Source: Flavobacterium degerlachei (GTDB lineage: Bacteria > Bacteroidota > Bacteroidia > Flavobacteriales > Flavobacteriaceae). From it: a DNA stretch of 64,000 bases. Position 1 is the stretch's first letter. Every line of letters starts with the position of its first letter. This document shows positions 1 to 9,105 of this stretch, one piece after another. Location: positions 1 through 64,000 of the forward strand of contig NZ_FNMV01000014.1 of the NCBI RefSeq assembly GCF_900106645.1, in the 5' to 3' direction. The notes under the pieces were generated by a model. That model ran no database searches. It saw only the letters and a program-made list of their open reading frames with translations, and was not told the origin of the DNA. A program made the position numbers and the translations under genes.

Positions 1-267
1 CGCTCATAAAGGATCTTTAAAATCCTGTTATAAGCGTTTTTTTATTGTCTAAAAAACGACTCTAATCAAAATAAGTGAAGTTTTTCAGTGCCCTCGTAAT
101 ACATTTAGATATTTTTTTGAATTTGTTTCAAATGTGCCGTGACATTTATGTCAGAAATAGAATAGACAACTCTATTTTATGTTACTTAATTAATATTTGT
201 AATATAGACTACTAGTATTATTGGAGGCTCTCGTAGAGGTCGAGTTAGTAGATATGATATTTATTGG

Positions 268-831
268 TTATTCAACCTCAAATCCATTCTGATAAGTAAG
301 TAATGTTTCCTTTTTTTTGAAACGTAGTTTTTGATTGGAGTAGGTTGGTGGTTGCAATAGCAGTTTGTCATTAAATTGTAGCAAATGGAACTGCAAATCT
401 TCCAAATCGAAGGATTCTATATTCAGTTCGTAGCTGCCCACAAAACCTATTACTTGCTGTTCCACATAAATCCCTGGGCTATACTCTTCTGTAATTTCAA
501 TTTTATTCCTGTTGTATAGGGGAAAAAGCAACAAATCCTGATCTATGTCGGCGATGTGTAATTTTTTGATTTTCTTACCGTCGTACCAGATTTCGATTTG
601 GTTTCTGGCGGAATCCAATAAACCAGACCATTTTGTGCCTGGTAGATGTTCCGTCGATGCGATAGCTGGTATTTTAAGGTAGTAATAGAAGAATGGGTCC
701 AATAAAGCTGTTGCTAATGGAAGTTTCATTCTGGCAGCAACTTTCAAGCACTTCTTAATTTCATAGTCACTGCACTCGAACTTTTTAAGGGTCCAACTTT
801 CGCCGTGGAAATTAATTTTGAGTTTGCGCAT
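268..831 (-). CDS. Hypothetical protein, 187 aa
   Basis: I do not recognise this family. The protein is soluble-looking, with no signal peptide or membrane segment, and mixes charged and aromatic residues. It ends 23 bases before the YqiA-like gene that lies upstream of it on the same strand, so the two may be co-transcribed. The ATG at 829-831 is the only reasonable start near the end of the upstream gene. No catalytic motif is visible. It is probably a real gene, given its length and tight spacing, but its function is unknown. Confidence 0.6.
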   Translation of the reverse strand: MRKLKINFHGESWTLKKFECSDYEIKKCLKVAARMKLPLATALLDPFFYYYLKIPAIASTEHLPGTKWSGLLDSARNQIEIWYDGKKIKKLHIADIDQDLLLFPLYNRNKIEITEEYSPGIYVEQQVIGFVGSYELNIESFDLEDLQFHLLQFNDKLLLQPPTYSNQKLRFKKKETLLTYQNGFEVE

Positions 832-854
832 TTTAAATATTAGTTAAACAGGCT

Positions 855-1355
855 TTAATATCCGAGCTTCCCAAAAAAGGCTTTTGTTTCATTTTCGAAA
901 ATTCCAATGGGAATTTGATGCTCTAGCTCTTTTTTAATTCTAATGTCATAATCAGTTGTAGGATTACTATGTTGTGCCAAATAGTTTAGGTTGTCTTTAG
1001 CCTTGATAACATCATCTTTGGCACCCAATACAATTCGCATGAAAGGAGCGTTGTTGATAGGCAGGGTTGATGGAATTATTTGTTCGATTTTATTTCGGTA
1101 AGGCAGTGCCGGATTATACAGCAACGCACAAATACCCAAACTGTTCGCCAGATGATAAGCTGTAAAACCGCCCATGCTACTGCCTATAATGACGTTGATG
1201 TCCTGATTTTTATATTCGTCATATAAATTCTGAATCGTGTTGGGATCCAATTTGTAATCGGTGTCTGGTACAATTACATTACCATAGGCCTCAAGAATAG
1301 CTCTTTTTGGGTCGCTTAATTTGCTTTCAAGACCATGAAGGAAAAGGATGTTCAT
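855..1355 (-). CDS. YqiA/YcfP-like alpha/beta hydrolase (putative esterase)
   Basis: This 166-residue protein starts with a strand followed by LHGLES, the usual oxyanion-hole region of small alpha/beta hydrolases. It has the nucleophile elbow GSSMGG at about residues 58-63, with Ser60 the likely nucleophile. A late acidic residue in GAKDD and a His near LEHQIP would complete the triad. The size and layout match the UPF0227 (YqiA/YcfP) single-domain esterases, whose physiological substrates are not settled. It is cytoplasmic, with no signal peptide. The downstream 187-aa gene follows closely on the same strand. The fold is confident; the substrate is not. Confidence 0.8.
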   Translation of the reverse strand: MNILFLHGLESKLSDPKRAILEAYGNVIVPDTDYKLDPNTIQNLYDEYKNQDINVIIGSSMGGFTAYHLANSLGICALLYNPALPYRNKIEQIIPSTLPINNAPFMRIVLGAKDDVIKAKDNLNYLAQHSNPTTDYDIRIKKELEHQIPIGIFENETKAFFGKLGY

Positions 1356-1411
1356 TTTCGGTTTTTTTTTAATTCAATAATATTTGCATTAGCTTTTAAA
1401 GTTATAGCATT

Positions 1412-1630
1412 TTAAATAATTGGTTCTATTTTCCAATTCACTTCACCTAAATCTAAGGTCCCGTTCATCTCAACTTCAAGCCAAGAGGAAATTCCACCTT
1501 CGACACATTTGAGGTTGAAACTATAGCCTGAAAACGTCTCGTTATTCACATTCAAATTCGTCCCCTTTTGTAAATGGGCCATCATTTTCGCATGCTGTTC
1601 ATCTGTTAACTCAATAGTAATCTTTTTCAT
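1412..1630 (-). CDS. Small hypothetical protein, 72 aa
   Basis: The frame stays open upstream to 1720, but the start MKKITIEL at 1628-1630 is preferred: it is preceded by an A-rich leader and gives a compact amphipathic protein, while the extra upstream residues look like untranslated leader. The sequence runs MKKITIELTDEQ then a short helix and beta-rich remainder, without Cys clusters or membrane segments. I do not recognise the family. It lies upstream of and on the same strand as the YqiA-like gene. Confidence 0.5.
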   Translation of the reverse strand: MKKITIELTDEQHAKMMAHLQKGTNLNVNNETFSGYSFNLKCVEGGISSWLEVEMNGTLDLGEVNWKIEPII

Positions 1631-2175
1631 AGAAGAAGTAATTTTATTTTTTTGTAAAAGACCCGTAACCAAATATAAGCTTTGTGAGTCTGTAATCCTT
1701 ACGGTTTTCCTCATTCTCATTTTTTATATCCGTAGTTTCCTTTTATATGATATAAAAGGAAGCTTGCATAGAGACAAAGTATGGCGTTGGCTAAATAATT
1801 CTACTTGAGAGCAAAATATTTATAGTTTCAATATTGTTATTTTATTCTCTCATATAATGGCAAGGAAATATTTTATCTTTGGAAATATTATAAATAAGGC
1901 TACTATAAATATTGGAATTTCTATCCAAATCAGAAGACTGAAACTGCAATTTATCACTTAAATTTGGATGTCATAAAAAACAGCTTTTTGTGGGATTCCG
2001 TAACGTTTTTTTCTTTTTTAAGTTTATGTTTACTGCGATTTTACAATAGAAAAATAAAATTCTATTATAAGAATTTTAAAAGATGACAGCTGTAGATTAG
2101 CTAAATACTAAAGAATATAAAATTTGTACAAGAAAGCAATTAGGGTAGTAATTGCATAAATAGAACAATTAAGAT
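1631..2175. other. Intergenic stretch, no gene seen
   Basis: This AT-rich gap separates the leftward small gene from the rightward sbcD gene and should hold promoters for both. TATCTTTG at 1874-1881 (+) matches the Bacteroidota -7 consensus TAnnTTTG, but no convincing -33 TTG lies at the right distance. I see no RNA gene or conserved coding frame here. Confidence 0.4.
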
Positions 2176-3393
2176 ATGAGTATAAAGATTTTACATACTG
2201 CCGATTGGCACATTGGTAAACAGTTACTGAAAATTGATTTTGCAGAGGATATGAATCTCTTTTTTGATTGGTTAATCAAATGTATTGAGGACAATAACAT
2301 AAATGTATTATTAATGTCGGGGGATTTGTTTGATCAGGCAAATCCATCGCAGCAGGCAATGAAGCAGTATTACTATTTTTTAAAGCAATTACTTCCTCTA
2401 AAATGTAAGGTTGTTTTAACCGGGGGGAATCATGATTCTCCCCATGTCATCAATGCTCCGAAAGAACTTTTGGAAATCCTCGACATTAAGGTTGTAGGTG
2501 GAGTTCCTGAAACTATTTCTGAATTATTTGTCGAAATTGAAATAGAAGACCAAAAAGTGGTTGTTGCCGCTGTTCCTTTTTTACGAGATAAAGATATTCG
2601 GAATGTAGCTGCAGGGGAATCGTATGATGACAAAATAGAACTCATCAGACACGGAATTGCCACTTATTTTGCTGGTGTAAATGAATATTACAATGCCAAT
2701 CACAGTAGTGTTCCCTTTATTGTGATGGCACATTTATACGCTCAGGGTGCTTCCGTATCAGAAAGTGAACGCGAAATTCAAATTGGAAACCAAGCGGGAG
2801 TGGAGTCTGCCATTTTTGGAGAAGAACCTGATTATGTCGCTTTAGGACATATTCACAGGCCGCAAATGGTGGGAAAACCCCATATTCGATACAGCGGTTC
2901 GCCAATTGCTTTGAGCTTCAGTGAAAAAAAAGATATTAAAGAAGTTACTATTTTAGAATTGGAAGGAAATAATTTTACTATTTCTTCACTTGCAACACCA
3001 AAATTCAGAAAATTACTATCCATTAAAGGGACGGTTGAAGAAGTACAAAAAATAATCTCCGATTATAAATCAGAATCCCCGTTAATTGATTTGGCCGAGG
3101 TGTTGATCGAAGAGGAAAATGAGAATATTGAACATATCAGAATATTAGAAGAATTATTGACCACTGAACCACAAAACGGACTACAGATTTTAAAAGGCAG
3201 TATTAAATTCAAGAATGAGATTGCAGGTACTTCAAAGCTGCTGACAAAAGGAGAAGATATCAATGATTTTTCGCCAGTGCAATTGTTCGAGAAGCGATTA
3301 GAACAAGATGCTTCGATAGAAAATACCCAGGATTTTGTAAATGCTTTTAAGGAAATTATGGAGGCTTTGCAATCTTCAGATTCAATTGATTAA
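2176..3393 (+). CDS. sbcD: Exonuclease subunit SbcD (Mre11-like)
   Basis: This is the nuclease subunit of the SbcCD complex, which cuts DNA hairpins and protein-blocked ends during replication and repair. The 405-residue protein shows the calcineurin-like metallophosphoesterase motifs in order: ILHTADWHIGK at the N terminus, MSGDLFDQANP near residue 47, LTGGNHDSP near residue 85, and ALGHIHRPQ near residue 223. These supply the two-metal ligands. The C-terminal part is the capping and SbcC-binding region. The length is normal. The gene lies 20 bases before sbcC, a standard two-gene operon. The ATG at 2176 begins directly with the first conserved strand, which fixes the start. Confidence 0.97.
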   Translation: MSIKILHTADWHIGKQLLKIDFAEDMNLFFDWLIKCIEDNNINVLLMSGDLFDQANPSQQAMKQYYYFLKQLLPLKCKVVLTGGNHDSPHVINAPKELLEILDIKVVGGVPETISELFVEIEIEDQKVVVAAVPFLRDKDIRNVAAGESYDDKIELIRHGIATYFAGVNEYYNANHSSVPFIVMAHLYAQGASVSESEREIQIGNQAGVESAIFGEEPDYVALGHIHRPQMVGKPHIRYSGSPIALSFSEKKDIKEVTILELEGNNFTISSLATPKFRKLLSIKGTVEEVQKIISDYKSESPLIDLAEVLIEEENENIEHIRILEELLTTEPQNGLQILKGSIKFKNEIAGTSKLLTKGEDINDFSPVQLFEKRLEQDASIENTQDFVNAFKEIMEALQSSDSID

Positions 3394-3413
3394 TACTCCA
3401 ACATAACTGTCAC

Positions 3414-6400
3414 ATGAAAATTTGTAAAATAAAATTTAAAAATATACATGCTCTGAAAGGCGAGCATACCATCGATTTTGAAAATGGTGTCCTGGGTGAA
3501 GCGGGGCTTTTTGTGATTACGGGCGCAACTGGAACAGGTAAATCAACTATTCTGGATGTGATAACCTTGGCTTTGTACAATAAAATTCCCCGAATAGAAA
3601 AATCAATCAGCGAAAAAATAATTGAGGAGGAAGGCGTTGTGCTAACTAAAAATGCCTTGGATTGTTATGCAGAAGTGGAATATGAGGTTAAAGGGAAACG
3701 ATACCTATCTTCTTGGTCCATTCGTAGAACCAGAACAGGAACATTAGCAAGTAGAAAACAAGAATTAACAGAGGTTGCAACGGGTACCATTTTAGTTTCA
3801 AGCGTCAACGAAGTGGTTAGTGAAAACGAACGAATCATAGGTTTGAATTACAATCAGTTTGTACAATCGATGATTCTTGCCCAAGGCCAGTTTTCTAAAT
3901 TGCTTTTGGCTAAAAAAGACGATCGAAATGCACTTTTAGAAGAGATAACGGGTTCATCTATTTACCGAAAAATAGGTAGAGCAGTATTCCAACGGTTCAG
4001 AGGAGTAGAGGATGCGGTAAAGACCCAACAAATTAAAATGGGAGAAACGGTTTTGTTGACTGATGAATCCTTGAAAGAAATTCAGGATGATATAGCCGAG
4101 AAAAAGCCATTGTTTACTGCTAATGAAGCAAAACAAAAAGAGCTCGAAAATAAAAAAGCATTAAAAGAAAGTATCCTTAAAAACATCGAGAAAAAGGAGT
4201 TAAACCTAAGAGAATGGAATGCTTTTTTAATGCATAAAAAAGAAGTTTCAACTCAGGAAAAAGAGTTAGAAGTTCATGATAGTGTAGTGGTTTTTAAAGA
4301 CCAAATGCTTCAGATAGAACTGGCAGATAAAACGGTATCAGAACTTTCTGTTGCAATAGAAAAAGGAAAACAGCGTGCTTTAGATTTTGAAAAGACTAAA
4401 AAGGAGTTGATTCAATCCGCTTCCGAATTGACAGCAACCGAAGTAGCAGAAGATAAACTGGATATTGTACTAGAGGAATTCAGGATAAAAGTAGTTATTC
4501 TGCAGGAAGCAGAAAAAGAAAAACTAAATGAAGCGAGGCAGGAAGCTCAACGTATTAAGGACAAATTACAGGGACTTAAAGCGTATGGAATAACTTTAAT
4601 AGAGAATGAAAATCTGCTGCAGCAAATCGAACAGGAATTAAAAACGATTGAAGTTGAGATAACACGCAAAGGACTTTCTACTATTGATGCAGTTCGTACA
4701 AAAAAGGACGAGCTCTCCAAACTAGTTTTACCAGCTAACCAGTTGATTGGAAACCGAAAATTATTTGATGAAAAGAAAAAAGGCATAGTAGAATTAAACG
4801 CTAAAATCAAAAAGCAATACAGTGAAATCAATGGTTTTATTGAAAACGAAAAACAGCAAAAATCAGAATTAGCTACTCTTCTCCCAATAGTTGAAAAAGC
4901 AAAGGAGGAATTGGAGGACTGGAAACAACGTAAAAGTCTTGATCAGCATCGTGCGGACTTAGAACCAGACAAACCTTGCCCGTTATGTGGATCTGAGAGT
5001 CATCCCTACGCTGAAAGTATCGAAGAAGTTTTGGTCAGTACACTACAAGATAAATTTGATGAATTGGCAAAAAAGGCAGAAGAGTTAAAGAAAAATGTAT
5101 TGCTTGTTGAAGCAAAAAAAGTGAGTTTTCAAGCCATCAATTCAAAAGACGAATTGGATCTAGAAAAAAGGTCAGCTGATTTTCAGGTTTTGGAAAATGC
5201 GATAGTGGAATTGTGTTCCCAATTGAAATGGAATAAGGCTGATTCGCTAGAAAAATGGGAATCGGAGTTTACTGCCTTACAACGAGAGCAAACCGAATTA
5301 GATAAATTAGAGAAATACATACAATCCAAAGTAGTTTTGAACGAAATGGAAAAACTAAATAGCGGTTATTCGGTTTTGAAAACGGCTTATAGGAAAGCCA
5401 AAGAAACGTTGTTGTCTGTTTACAATAAGAAAGACATTAATACGGATGTCAGTGATTTGAATAAAAAATTCAGCGTTTGTCGTTCGGAATTGAACGGGCT
5501 AACGGAACAGCTTGTTGAATCTACAGCCAATAGAACTAAAACAGTTGCTCTTAAAGAACAGTTATTAGCCGTTCTTATCCCAGAACTTCAAAAAAAGGAC
5601 ATTGATTCACTGCAAACGTTGAAATCAAAAATACTAGAAGAATCTATTGCAAACCAAATTCGTAAAAAGTTGCAAAAGCTTAAAGAAGATGAGATACGTT
5701 TGAAGACCAATCAAAAAGCAATAGACGAAACATTGGCCGAAGAAGAGCGATTAAATGACACCACAGTTACACTAGATGAACTAATAGCAGTACTTCCCAA
5801 AGTTATACAAGACTTGACTGAACTTCAAAAACACATTTGGGACCAAGAGAAGCGAATCGAAATTGACACTCAAAATAAAGCGAAGCAAAAGAATAGCCAG
5901 GAATCGCTGGAGGCGCTAAATAAGGATTTGTCTCTTTGGAGTAAAATGAATATGCTTATTGGAGACGCAATGGGGAAAAAATTCTCGAATTTTGTGCAGG
6001 ACTTAACATTGAGGCAATTATTGGAGTATGGAAACCAACGTCTTAGAGGGTTTTCAGATCGGTATTTGTTGGATGTTTCTAATGATTCCGATGGATTGAA
6101 AGTGATTGATACCTATATGGGAAATACCAAACGTTCCGTATCCTCTTTGTCAGGAGGGGAAACTTTTAAATTGAGCCTCGCATTAGCTTTTGGATTATCT
6201 GATTTGGCGGCGCGAAATGTTGAAATCGAGTCCTTGTTTATTGATGAAGGTTTTGGTTCTTTAGATCCGGAGTCCTTAGATCAGGCGATAAGCATACTCG
6301 AAAACATGCAAAATGAAAGTAATAAATCCATTGGTATCATATCACATGTAGGAGAATTGAAAGATCGTATTGGTACTAAAATTAAATTGGTTAGAACCGG

Positions 6401-6431
6401 TGCGGGATACAGTACAATAGAAATTGAATAG
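3414..6431 (+). CDS. sbcC: Exonuclease subunit SbcC (Rad50-like ATPase)
   Basis: SbcC is the SMC-like ATPase that partners SbcD. The 1005 residues show the Walker A ITGATGTGKSTILD at about residues 36-49, long coiled coils on both sides of a zinc hook CPLCG at about residue 522, then the ABC signature SSLSGGETFKLSLA near residue 910 and the Walker B SLFIDEGFGSLDPESLD near residue 940. Head-coil-hook-coil-head order and length are typical of Bacteroidota SbcC. It is followed after about 100 bases by a strong bidirectional terminator. Nothing suggests truncation or recent transfer. Confidence 0.97.
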   Translation: MKICKIKFKNIHALKGEHTIDFENGVLGEAGLFVITGATGTGKSTILDVITLALYNKIPRIEKSISEKIIEEEGVVLTKNALDCYAEVEYEVKGKRYLSSWSIRRTRTGTLASRKQELTEVATGTILVSSVNEVVSENERIIGLNYNQFVQSMILAQGQFSKLLLAKKDDRNALLEEITGSSIYRKIGRAVFQRFRGVEDAVKTQQIKMGETVLLTDESLKEIQDDIAEKKPLFTANEAKQKELENKKALKESILKNIEKKELNLREWNAFLMHKKEVSTQEKELEVHDSVVVFKDQMLQIELADKTVSELSVAIEKGKQRALDFEKTKKELIQSASELTATEVAEDKLDIVLEEFRIKVVILQEAEKEKLNEARQEAQRIKDKLQGLKAYGITLIENENLLQQIEQELKTIEVEITRKGLSTIDAVRTKKDELSKLVLPANQLIGNRKLFDEKKKGIVELNAKIKKQYSEINGFIENEKQQKSELATLLPIVEKAKEELEDWKQRKSLDQHRADLEPDKPCPLCGSESHPYAESIEEVLVSTLQDKFDELAKKAEELKKNVLLVEAKKVSFQAINSKDELDLEKRSADFQVLENAIVELCSQLKWNKADSLEKWESEFTALQREQTELDKLEKYIQSKVVLNEMEKLNSGYSVLKTAYRKAKETLLSVYNKKDINTDVSDLNKKFSVCRSELNGLTEQLVESTANRTKTVALKEQLLAVLIPELQKKDIDSLQTLKSKILEESIANQIRKKLQKLKEDEIRLKTNQKAIDETLAEEERLNDTTVTLDELIAVLPKVIQDLTELQKHIWDQEKRIEIDTQNKAKQKNSQESLEALNKDLSLWSKMNMLIGDAMGKKFSNFVQDLTLRQLLEYGNQRLRGFSDRYLLDVSNDSDGLKVIDTYMGNTKRSVSSLSGGETFKLSLALAFGLSDLAARNVEIESLFIDEGFGSLDPESLDQAISILENMQNESNKSIGIISHVGELKDRIGTKIKLVRTGAGYSTIEIE

Positions 6432-6525
6432 CGAGAGAAACATAAAATATAATTAACATATTAGAAGATTATTTTTCAAGTGCTTTAGTTTAGTTTTTAA
6501 AATAAAGAAACAATACAAAACAAAA

Positions 6526-6554
6526 AAAGCCCATTAGTTAGACTAATGGGCTTT
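6526..6554. terminator. Bidirectional terminator between sbcC and the histone-like gene
   Basis: The arms AAAGCCCATTAGT (6526-6538) and ACTAATGGGCTTT (6542-6554) pair perfectly over 13 bp around a 3-base loop. There are A's before the left arm. The hairpin sits between the 3' ends of two convergent genes, so it can serve both strands. Confidence 0.9.
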
Positions 6555-6571
6555 ATAATGATAAATTAAAT

Positions 6572-6748
6572 TTATTTCTTTGATTCTTCTACAGAAACTT
6601 TTCTAAACTCTTTTAAAAGTTTTTCTAGTTCCAAAGTTGATTTACGAGATCTTGCTCCAGCAGCTTTGATACCTTTCTCAATTAGTGAATCAGATTCTGT
6701 TTTAAATGTTTCGAATTCAGCGTTGATTTTTTCAATTAAATCTTTCAT
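6572..6748 (-). CDS. Histone H1-like DNA-binding protein, 58 aa
   Basis: This small gene encodes MKDLIEKINAEFETFK followed by a lysine-, glutamate- and alanine-rich sequence with GIKAAGARSRKST near the middle. It is rich in helix-forming residues and has a basic centre. This pattern matches the short histone-H1/Hc1-like proteins commonly annotated in Flavobacteria, thought to coat or compact DNA. It is convergent with sbcC and shares the hairpin terminator with it. The ATG at 6746-6748 begins the conserved N terminus. The family call rests on recognition of the sequence pattern; a role in DNA compaction is inferred. Confidence 0.8.
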   Translation of the reverse strand: MKDLIEKINAEFETFKTESDSLIEKGIKAAGARSRKSTLELEKLLKEFRKVSVEESKK

Positions 6749-7057
6749 GGTAATGCTTTATTAAATTAGGTCGCAAAAATAGAATTTTGGAACTTAGAGA
6801 GAAATAAATTACTGTTAAAATTCTCACTTTTTATTAGTAGTAGCAAAAGTCTAAAATTCTATATTTTTTTAAGATAAAAGGTAGTTATCGATCTGATACA
6901 TTCCTAGAGCCATAATGGGCTTATAATAATGGTAAAAACAAGTACTCAAAGTAGTTTCAGACGGTACATTTTTAGTTTATGGTTTACGAAGTGCTGAGTA
7001 AAAATGAACGAATCAGCGGTCTGGTTTATTCGAAGATTTTAGTGCGATACATAAAAC
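6749..7057. other. Intergenic stretch at the core/accessory boundary
   Basis: No open frame of useful length and no RNA gene is recognisable here. It contains the promoter region of the histone-like gene at its left and runs into the terminator hairpin and tRNA-end-like sequence that mark the left edge of the accessory region. Confidence 0.35.
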
Positions 7058-7089
7058 AAGAAACCCGAAACTTTCGTTTCGGGTTTCTT
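7058..7089. terminator. Hairpin terminator next to the tRNA-end-like sequence
   Basis: AAGAAACCCGAAAC (7058-7071) and GTTTCGGGTTTCTT (7076-7089) form a perfect 14-bp stem with a TTTC loop. On the minus strand it lies directly downstream of the sequence that resembles a tRNA 3' end (7092-7104), as a tRNA terminator would. Confidence 0.85.
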
Positions 7090-7091
7090 TC

Positions 7092-7104
7092 GCGGAGAAA
7101 GAGG
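7092..7104 (-). repeat. 13-bp direct repeat, copy 1: candidate attachment site
   Basis: GCGGAGAAAGAGG occurs here and again at 47501-47513. Read on the minus strand it is CCTCTTTCTCCGC, which looks like the acceptor-arm 3' strand plus discriminator base of a tRNA-Ser gene. It lies just after a terminator hairpin at both sites. A 67-aa minus-strand gene follows about 210-245 bases later at both. I infer a remnant att site left by integration into a tRNA-Ser 3' end. This copy lacks the CCA that the other copy has. Confidence 0.5.
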
Positions 7105-7312
7105 CTCTAATCGAAATTATGAACCCCTTGTATTCATTGACTTTAAAGCTAATTCTCAGAATGAGTGCACTGAATTATGCACCCTTTTTTTTGACTCAAT
7201 TTAGCACTTAAATTGTATGAATCAAATTTACGGATTTAAGTCCAATTAATCTCATAAAGACAACCAAAAAATGAACGGCTTGCATTGCAGTTTTCAATTT
7301 CCAAGGATGATT

Positions 7313-7516
7313 TTAGTCAACGATCAAGGTCATTACCTGTTCCTGTTTCAGGCTGGTGTATTGGCAGTATTCTTCTATGCTAACCAATTCGTTTTGGAGC
7401 TTGTTAAGCTCTTTGCGGATGGTTTGCAACATTCTAACGCTTTGCCGGTAACTCTTCCCTGTAATGCGTTGTGTGCCCTTTGGGTAGATACACAACCTCT
7501 TGTTTTCGGTTTTCAT
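7313..7516 (-). CDS. Island left-end protein, 67 aa (paralogue of 47758-47961)
   Basis: The protein shares most residues with the 67-aa product at 47758-47961, including NKRLCIYPK, QRITGKSYRQS and SIEE.CQ.TSLK, with neither gains nor losses in length. That conservation between two distant copies shows this strand is the coding one and that the plus-strand frame here is a shadow. It is predicted helical and basic, with a layout that could bind DNA, but I know no function. It sits just inside the candidate att site in both islands, which suggests a role tied to the element itself. Confidence 0.75.
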   Translation of the reverse strand: MKTENKRLCIYPKGTQRITGKSYRQSVRMLQTIRKELNKLQNELVSIEEYCQYTSLKQEQVMTLIVD

Positions 7517-7597
7517 ACACTATATGGCTTTGATTCACTCTAAAGTACTATTTATCAAACTTTAGGGAAGCCTAAATTTATGAAAAAAAGTGTTTGC

Positions 7598-8578
7598 TTA
7601 ATCGATACCAAATAATCTATGGTATCTTTCTTCTAATAGTACTTTGTATTTTTCTTTGAACGCATCTGAGAGGAATGAATTATTAATCCACTGGATGGCT
7701 ATGGGTTTATTTTTTTGGAACCGTTTTGCCATTCCCTTTATTTGTTTTTCATTCAAGCCAAGCGTACTACCCAGTTTTTTGAAATGTTCCCATTTTAGTT
7801 TTTTCTTCTTTCCTTCTAATGTCAGGGCCAGTTCCTCGGTGTCGTCTGGATTTACGATTGCCACGTTTAATAGATCATAGGCGGGCGCCAATGTCCAGGT
7901 GTCACCAGAGTGGATCATCGAAAAGTTTTTGAGATGCATATCATTATTTCCAGTTAAGAAACTGAAAATGGCCAGTTCCAAAAAGTACACTTTGTCGAGC
8001 AAGGTGTTATCCGAAAATTCATCTAAGGCTTTGCCTATTTTTTCCATGGAGCTTTTGTACTTGTCGAAAGCTTCCGTGATTTGGAACATATCAAGCATGT
8101 GAATTTTTTCTCCAGTTTCCGTTCTGTCGATGCGTTTGGTAATGTAGGACAGTTCACCCGACTGCAGACGGATTAAGCTTGACATTACAGTATTGATGCC
8201 AAAAGCTTCCGCTATCCGCATAGTGACGTGCTCATTTTCGGGCATTTCTAGAAATTGGGCGGATGGTGGTTTGAAAATATAGTTTCCTCCCAAAGCTCCG
8301 ACTACCGTAAGGCGGCCTTTGTTTCCGTCATGAATGGTATCGTTTACAATAGACAAGGATAGTTTTGGTTGTATTCCGGGTACTGCTACGCTTCGTTCCA
8401 CTACATTTTTCGCCAGATCTACCATTTGCTTTAGCGAATGCTCGAATACCGGCTGCTGTTTGCTGCCGAAAAACTCCAAACTGCACTGCTCATGAAAATC
8501 ACCAACGGCATCGTCAGCTAATGGTTTGTAACAATAGAGACATTTCTTAAACATCTTCGTTTGGTATTGGTTGAACAC
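7598..8578 (-). CDS. HipA-family kinase toxin, HipT-like (lacks N-terminal subdomain)
   Basis: HipA-type toxins are Ser/Thr kinases that modify aminoacyl-tRNA synthetases and arrest growth. This 326-residue protein starts with a Cys-rich segment (CLYCYKPL ... FHEQC), then has the Ser/Gly loop VPGIQPKLSLS near residue 68, the catalytic loop GNNDMHLKNFSM near residue 211, and APAYDLL as the DFG-equivalent. The HipA N-subdomain-1 is absent and is encoded by the adjacent gene, so the split matches the tripartite HipBST plan. The frame overlaps the upstream gene by 32 bases; an internal ATG at 8552-8554 (MFKKCLYC) would reduce that to 8 bases and is a reasonable alternative start. Target unknown. 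Confidence 0.88.
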   Translation of the reverse strand: MFNQYQTKMFKKCLYCYKPLADDAVGDFHEQCSLEFFGSKQQPVFEHSLKQMVDLAKNVVERSVAVPGIQPKLSLSIVNDTIHDGNKGRLTVVGALGGNYIFKPPSAQFLEMPENEHVTMRIAEAFGINTVMSSLIRLQSGELSYITKRIDRTETGEKIHMLDMFQITEAFDKYKSSMEKIGKALDEFSDNTLLDKVYFLELAIFSFLTGNNDMHLKNFSMIHSGDTWTLAPAYDLLNVAIVNPDDTEELALTLEGKKKKLKWEHFKKLGSTLGLNEKQIKGMAKRFQKNKPIAIQWINNSFLSDAFKEKYKVLLEERYHRLFGID

Positions 8579-8879
8579 TTACTGCTCCGATACAATTCTG
8601 GCAACAGGCGAGGAGTAACCCCATGCGATCGTTTGGATTAATTTTCCAGTTTTTTGAGGCGATATCAAGTAACCATCCCTCCGGAATCAATCCTTCAAAA
8701 AAAGGAAACAACCGTTTTTCGGTATAAGTTTTTGATTGTACCGGCATGGTCAAGCTGATGCTTTCTTTTGGGTGCTCTTCAATAAAATTTTCATCGTATT
8801 GAAAGTGGTATTCCCCTTCATCCGTTTCCGTGAGTATTCCCGCCAGAAAGTCTTTATAATATATGGCTGCTTTTCTCAT
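8547..8879 (-). CDS. HipA N-terminal-domain protein, HipS-like
   Basis: This 110-residue protein is the stand-alone N-subdomain 1 of HipA. It carries the family pattern SLTMP, LFPFFEGLIPEGWLL near residue 57, DRMGLLLACC and IGAVSV near the end. In the HipBST system of enteropathogenic E. coli the corresponding small protein HipS neutralises the kinase; by analogy that role is inferred here. It overlaps the HipB-like gene by 4 bases (ATGA) and overlaps the kinase gene, so all three are translationally coupled. Confidence 0.87.
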   Translation of the reverse strand: MRKAAIYYKDFLAGILTETDEGEYHFQYDENFIEEHPKESISLTMPVQSKTYTEKRLFPFFEGLIPEGWLLDIASKNWKINPNDRMGLLLACCQNCIGAVSVQPIPNEDV

Positions 8880-9103
8880 AGTTGCTTTTCGTCATTTTTG
8901 GATAATTCTCTTGCACTTACCGGAGCTAAAGTATGGCCAAACATTTTGAGGACTTGGTTTACTTTTTCCAGATTTAGGTTTTCTTTACCCTGTTCTATTT
9001 TTCGAATAACGGTCAGTGCCACACCTGCGCGTTCCGCAAAGGCTTCCTGCGTTAGGTTTACCTCATTCCTTTTCTCTTTTACAAAATCTGCTATTGTCTT
9101 CAT
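8876..9103 (-). CDS. HipB-like helix-turn-helix repressor, 75 aa
   Basis: The product is a single XRE-type helix-turn-helix: MKTIADFVKEKRNEVNLTQ, then AFAERAGVALTVIRKIEQGK as the recognition region, and a short C-terminal tail. The open frame extends upstream to 9241, but MKTIADF at 9101-9103 is the usual family start, and the longer version would be read through the operators. It is the first gene of the hipB-hipS-hipT operon and probably represses it by binding the inverted repeats directly upstream, as in known hip loci. It stops inside the start of the next gene. Confidence 0.9.
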   Translation of the reverse strand: MKTIADFVKEKRNEVNLTQEAFAERAGVALTVIRKIEQGKENLNLEKVNQVLKMFGHTLAPVSARELSKNDEKQL

Positions 9104-9105
9104 GA

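Noticed and set aside
7271..7543. Plus-strand 90-codon frame opposite the 67-aa gene
   Set aside because: The opposite-strand 67-aa frame has a conserved paralogue at 47758, so the plus-strand frame is a shadow.
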